Source: Cercis canadensis (Eukaryota > Streptophyta > Magnoliopsida > Fabales > Fabaceae). Taken from it: 64,000 bases of DNA. Shown here in pieces: positions 59,731 to 64,000 of the stretch (its first letter is position 1; each line of letters opens with the position of its first letter). The notes under the pieces were generated by a model. The model saw nothing but the letters and a program-made list of their open reading frames with translations, did no database searches and was not told the DNA's origin. The translations under genes and the position numbers were made by a program. The stretch spans positions 186,001-250,000 of the forward strand of contig QAOA01004738.1 of the NCBI GenBank assembly GCA_003255065.1, written 5' to 3'.

Positions 59731-60735
59731 ATGGAGAGACCGGAGGAGCATGTTGACATAGCACTTACATTGCGTGCTATGCAACAAGAGTTTGCAAGCC
59801 TAAATGCTTGGTTTGATAATTTGGAGGAAAAGGGTTGAAAGGGTTGGAGTGCAAGACCCAAGAAGAGACCATCCTAGGCCCAATATGAGAGGGAGGCTGA
59901 GATATTATAAGGTGGATAGTGAGGGGCGCTTACCTAATTCCACGGGTTCAAAGAGACATGAGAGACCTAACAGAGGAGTTAGGCAAGAGAGGAGAGTTGA
60001 TGATGACTTAGGGAGTATTAAGCTACACATACCACTATTTAGAGGCAAAAATGACCCTGAAGCCTACTTAGAGTGGGAGATGAGGGTAGAACTAGTGTTT
60101 GATTGCCATAACTACTTGGAAGAAAAAAAAGTGAAGTTAGCGGTTGTGGAGTTTGTAGATTATGCAATCATATGGTGGGACCAAGTAGTTAGGAATAGAA
60201 GGAGAAATAGAGAGAGACCCATCACCACTTGGGAAGAGATGAAAGCGGTGATGAGGTTTGTTCCTAGCCATTATCAAGGGGACTTATACCAAAAGCTTCA
60301 AGGATTGACTCAAGGCAGTAGGAGTGTGGAGGACTACCATAAAGAGATGGAAATAACCATGATTAGGGCTAATATAGAGGAGGACCGATAGGCCACTATG
60401 GCTAGATTCCTACATGGCCTTAACTGTGAGATTGCTAATGTGGTGGAGCTCCAACATTATGTAGAACTTGAAGATATGGTACATGTGGGTATGAAAGTAG
60501 AGAAGCAATTGAGGAGAAGACCTTCTACTAAGAATCCTTCTAGTTCCACTCCATGGAAACCAAGTTGGAACAAAGACAAAGGTACTAACTCTTAAAGCAA
60601 GGCTAAGACTGAGACCTCCATTCCATCTAAAGATAGGAGTTCGGCTCCTAAAGGTAACCCTCCTACCATGTCTTCTAGGAATAGGGATATTAAATGCTTT
60701 TAGTGTCTAGGGGTTGGGCACATAGCATCCCAAAT
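59731..60735 (+). pseudogene. gag of the second CRM-like element (degraded)
   Basis: It starts MERPEEHVDIALTLRAMQQE and continues with the Retrotrans_gag domain (FRGKNDPEAYLEWEMRVELV, FVPSHYQGDLYQKLQGLTQ, VEDYHKEME). It ends in a knuckle region around 60690-60735, in altered form. Closely parallels 2372-4970. Confidence 0.85.
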
Positions 60736-61230
60736 GTCCTAATAAGAGGGTTATGGTTATAAGAATGGATGGAGATATTGTGACTGATAGTGACCATGAT
60801 AATGAGTCTACACACTCTGTTGGTGTTGATGAGATAGATGAAAATGTAGAGGCTCCTGTTAGTGGTGAATTGTTGGTAATTAGGAGGACCTTGAGTACAC
60901 AGTCGATGGTTGAGGATGATCTTCAGAGAGAGGACATATTTCACACTAGATGTCATGTTAATGGGAAGGTGTGTAATATGATTATTGATGGAGGGAGCTG
61001 TGTAAATGTGGCAAGTGATATACTTGTTGAAAAACTGAGGTTGTCCTCTCTTAAGCACCCAAAGCCTTATAAGCTTCAGTGGTTTAATGAGTGTGGTGAG
61101 GTGAAGGTGAATAAGCAATGCCTAGTGTCTTTCTCTGTTGGGAGATACAAGGATGATGTGATGTGTGATGTGGTACCTATGCATACTACACATATCTTAC
61201 TTAGGCGACCATGGCAGTATGATAGGTGAG
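60736..61230 (+). pseudogene. Protease region of the second CRM-like element
   Basis: The reading shows HTRCHVNGKVCNMIIDGGSC then VNVASDILVEKL, the altered aspartic protease site, and VVPMHTTHILLRRPWQYDR, the C-terminal strand. Matches 5145-5440 in the first element. Confidence 0.82.
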
Positions 61231-62620
61231 TCACACATAATGGATACATCAATCGGTATACCTTCATCATCAACAAGCAACCCATTACATTGATCCCTAT
61301 GACTCCTCAACAAGTGCTTGATGATCAACTCAAGCTCAAGAGAGATAAAGAGCTAAAGAGAGAAAAAGAAACTGAAAGGAAAAGAGAGCTCAAGAGAGAA
61401 AATGAGCAAGAGAGAAAAGTTAGAGAACTTGAGAGCAAAAATGAGAGGGAGAGAGAAGAAGAAGAGGCCGAGAATAGTAAAAAAGAAAAGAAACTAGACA
61501 AAAGCAAGAGAGTGAAGGGAGAGAGTGAAAAGAAATTGAGTGTCTTTGCTAGTTCAAGTGAGATTCAAAAGGCTTATTCTTCTAACACTCCTATGATTTT
61601 ACTCTTGTTTAAAGAATCTTATCTAAGTACCACTGATCTTGATGTTTCCTTGCCTAGCTCTGTTGTATCTTTGTTGCAGGATTTTGAGGATGTCTTCCTT
61701 GAGGATATGCCTACTGGACTACCTCCACTTAGAAACATTAAGCACCACATAGACTTGGTGCCTGGGGCTGTCATACCCAACCGACCGGCCTTCAGAACTA
61801 ACCCTGAGGAAACCAAAGAGTTGCAAAGGCAAGTGGATGAGTTGATGGCTAAAGGATACATTAGAGAGAGCATGAGCCTCTGTGCTTCTAGTCCCTAAAA
61901 AGGACAGGTCTTGGCATATGTGTGTTGATTGCAGGGCAATCAACAAGGTAACTATTAAATATAGACACCTCATACCCCGACTTGATTATATGCTTGATAA
62001 ACTGCAGGTTCGTGTATCTTTTCTAAGATAGATCTTAAAAGTGGGTACCATCAAATTAGGATAAGAGAGGGTGATGAGTGGAAGATTGCATTTAAGACTA
62101 GGTATGAATTGTATGAATGGTTGGTCATGCCTTTTGGCCTAACCAATGTGCCTAGTACTTTTATGAGATTGATGAATCATGCCCTTAAAGCCTTCTTAGG
62201 AAAGTTTGTAGTTGTCTACTTTGATTACATCCTGATCTATAGTAGGAACCTTAAGGAACACTTAGTGCATTTGAGTAGTATTTTGCATGTGTTGAGGCAA
62301 GAGAAGTTATATGCTAATCTCAAGAAGTGCACCTTTTGCACTGATCATGTATTGTTCCTAGGGTTTGTGGTGAGCTCTAGAGGTGTCGAAGTAGATCAAG
62401 AGAAGGTGGAGGCTATTATGGAATGACTGACACCTAAGACTTTGAGTGAGGTTAGGAGCTTCCATGGGTAGCTAGCTTTTATAGGCGCTTTGTTAAGGAT
62501 TTTAGCACCATAGCAGCACCCCTAACCGAGATCTTTAAGAAGACTATTGGTTTAAATGGTAAGATAGGCAAGATTTGGCTTTCCGGACTCTTAAGGAAAA
62601 ATTGAGTAATACACCTTTTT
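61231..62620 (+). pseudogene. Linker and reverse transcriptase, second CRM-like element
   Basis: 61330-61540 is a long charged linker (KREKETERKRELKRE and similar). RT then reads [53 protein letters not shown] and [20 protein letters not shown]. The aspartate doublet motif appears in altered form. It continues to the thumb ([20 protein letters not shown]). Degraded. Confidence 0.88.
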
Positions 62621-63010
62621 AACATTGCCTGATTTTAATAACTCTTTTGAATTAGAATGTGATGCATCAAGAGTAGGAATTGGAGCAGTGTTGATGTAAG
62701 GTGGCAAGCCAGTTGCCTACTTCAGTGAGAAGTTAAGTGGGGCAGTCCTCAACTACTCCACATATGACAAAGAATTGTTTGCTTTGGTGAGTGCACTCAA
62801 GACTTGGTAGCACTACCTTATGCCAAGAGAATTTATGATTCACTTTGACCACGAGTCCCTTAAGCATTTGAAAGGACAAGGCAAGCTAAACAAGAAGCAC
62901 GCCAAATGGCTAGAGTTCATCAAGCAATTTCCCTATGTCATCCGCTACAAACAAGGTAAAGACAATGTTGTAGCCGATGCACTTTCTAGGAGGTACTCTC
63001 TGATCTTTAC
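62621..63010 (+). pseudogene. RNase H, second CRM-like element
   Basis: The readings include [33 protein letters not shown] and [15 protein letters not shown], the end of the domain. This domain removes the RNA strand during reverse transcription. Confidence 0.85.
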
Positions 63011-64000
63011 CCTTGATACTAAACTGCTTGGTTTTGAGTATGTTAAGAACCTATATCCTAGGGATTTTGATTTTTGTGATGTTTATGTTGCATGTGATAA
63101 GGGTCTTGTTGATAGGTTCTACATACATGATGGTTATCTGTTTAGGGACAGTAAATTGTGCATTCTTAGATGTTCCATGCGCGATTTACTAGTCAAAGAA
63201 GTGCATGAGGGGGGATTGATGGGACATTTTGGTGTGCATAAGACATTAGGCACATTGCATGAGCATTTTTATTGGCCTCGCATGAGGAGTGATGTAGAGA
63301 CTATGTGTTCTAGATGTCTTACTTGTCAGCATGCTAAGTCTATTGTGAAACCTCATGGCTTATATGCCCTCTTACCTGTGCCTAATATGCCCTAGATTGA
63401 CCTGTCTATGGATTTGTTCTTGGCTTACCTCGATCCAAGAGAGGTCGAGATTCTATATTTGTTGTGGTTGACAGGTTCTCCAAGATGGCTCACTTCATCG
63501 CATGCCACAAGCCTGAGGATGCCACCCATATTTCTGATATTTTCTTTAGAGAGGTGGTTCACTTGCATGGGATGTCGAGGAGCATTGTGTTTGACAGAGA
63601 CACTAAGTTCTTGAGTCATTTCTGGAGAACCCTATGGGCTAAGCTAGGCACCAAACTCCTCTACTCTTCCATTTGCCATCCACAGACTGATGGCCAAACT
63701 AAGGTAGTAAACAGAACCTTCTTTACTCTTTTACATGCTATTATTAAAAAGAATATTAAGACTTAGGAGGATTGTTTACCCCATGTGGAGTTTGCTTACA
63801 ATAGGGTGGTACATACCACAACTAGATGCTCTCCTTTTGAGGTTGTATGTGGATTTAACCCTCTTACCTTTTTAGATTTGGTTGCTTTGCCTTTGCACTG
63901 TGCTTCTAACTTAGATGGCAGAAAAATAGCTGACATGGTGAAACAGTTCCATGAGAAAGTGAAGGCATAAATAGAGAAGGCAAACTTAACCTATGCTCAT
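63011..64000 (+). pseudogene. Integrase, second CRM-like element, cut by the window end
   Basis: An H2C2 region ([32 protein letters not shown]) lies at about 63210-63345. The DDE core follows ([51 protein letters not shown]), then MEFAYNRVVHTTTRCSPFEV at 63785. The C-terminal part continues beyond 64000. Confidence 0.87.

Larger units (their letters stand above)
57863..64000 (+). mobile_element. Second CRM-like Ty3/gypsy element, degraded, cut by the window end
   Basis: From 59731 to the window end the same gene order as the first element can be read: gag, protease, RT, RNase H and integrase, with about 65-75% protein similarity by eye. A possible LTR start is TGATGAGATCCCACATCGG at 57863, with a TATA-like tatatata near 57905. 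I could not find the LTR end or a primer site, so that edge is weak. The interior has on the order of ten breaks. Confidence 0.75.

Noticed and set aside
61325-61507. Serine/leucine-rich minus-strand frame
   Set aside because: It is the shadow of the lysine/glutamate-rich linker of the second CRM-like element on the plus strand.

Overview
This is a stretch of plant nuclear DNA, very probably from a eudicot. The signs are long Ty3/gypsy LTR elements nested in one another, an Ogre-type element with an Arg-tRNA-type primer site, an Athila/Tat-type element with an Asp-tRNA primer site, a Helitron and a PIF/Harbinger element, together with fragments of plant genes (plastid ribosomal protein L6, lectin receptor kinase, cinnamyl-alcohol-dehydrogenase-like, VPS15). 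I see no intact host gene and no tRNA or rRNA gene. The assembly has one 522-base gap and several single-N joins, each flanked by nearly identical direct copies, which look like unmerged contig ends or haplotypes.

Layout. 1-12318: an Ogre-type LTR fragment (+) interrupted by a degraded CRM-like Ty3/gypsy element (218-10935), which itself carries two solo LTRs of an Athila/Tat-like family (2689-4139 and 6104-7488), each with a 5-base target duplication. 12319-15600: a minus-strand plastid-type ribosomal protein L6 pseudogene split by an Ogre-type solo LTR (12733-14965). 14435-19468: a 2.5-kb block present twice around one N; it includes the L6 fragment and another solo LTR. 19800-20310: a lectin receptor kinase pseudogene. 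20311-24498: AT-rich DNA, a 184-base tandem duplication, two Helitron-like end repeats, the gap and a long ATT-type microsatellite.

24499-43199: an Ogre-type element on the minus strand (LTR, Arg-type primer site, ORF1, gag, protease, G-patch, RT), broken and cut off at the microsatellite. It holds a tandem LTR/primer-site repeat (25944-27401), a solo LTR (29939-31261) and, inside its LTR, a 5.46-kb PIF/Harbinger element (35120-40576, TTA duplication). The Harbinger element carries a gutted transposase and, on the same strand, pieces of at least three host genes: a CAD-like dehydrogenase with two introns still present, an amino-acid-transporter-like segment and the first exon of VPS15. This multi-gene capture is the most interesting object in the window.

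43456-44400: a Helitron remnant with PIF1 helicase. 44900-57730: another Ogre-type LTR (+) carrying a 550-base foldback MITE with a 9-base duplication and interrupted by a complete, ATGGG-flanked Athila/Tat-like element (47185-57074). That element keeps gag and protease but has no recognisable RT, RNase H or integrase, and its downstream LTR has a solo LTR of a related family inside it. 57863-64000: a second CRM-like element, degraded and cut by the window end.

The nesting gives a relative order of events: host L6 gene, then Ogre-type LTRs, then CRM-like, Athila-like and Harbinger elements, then the solo LTRs inside those. Clade names rest on motif recognition by eye; no database search was run.
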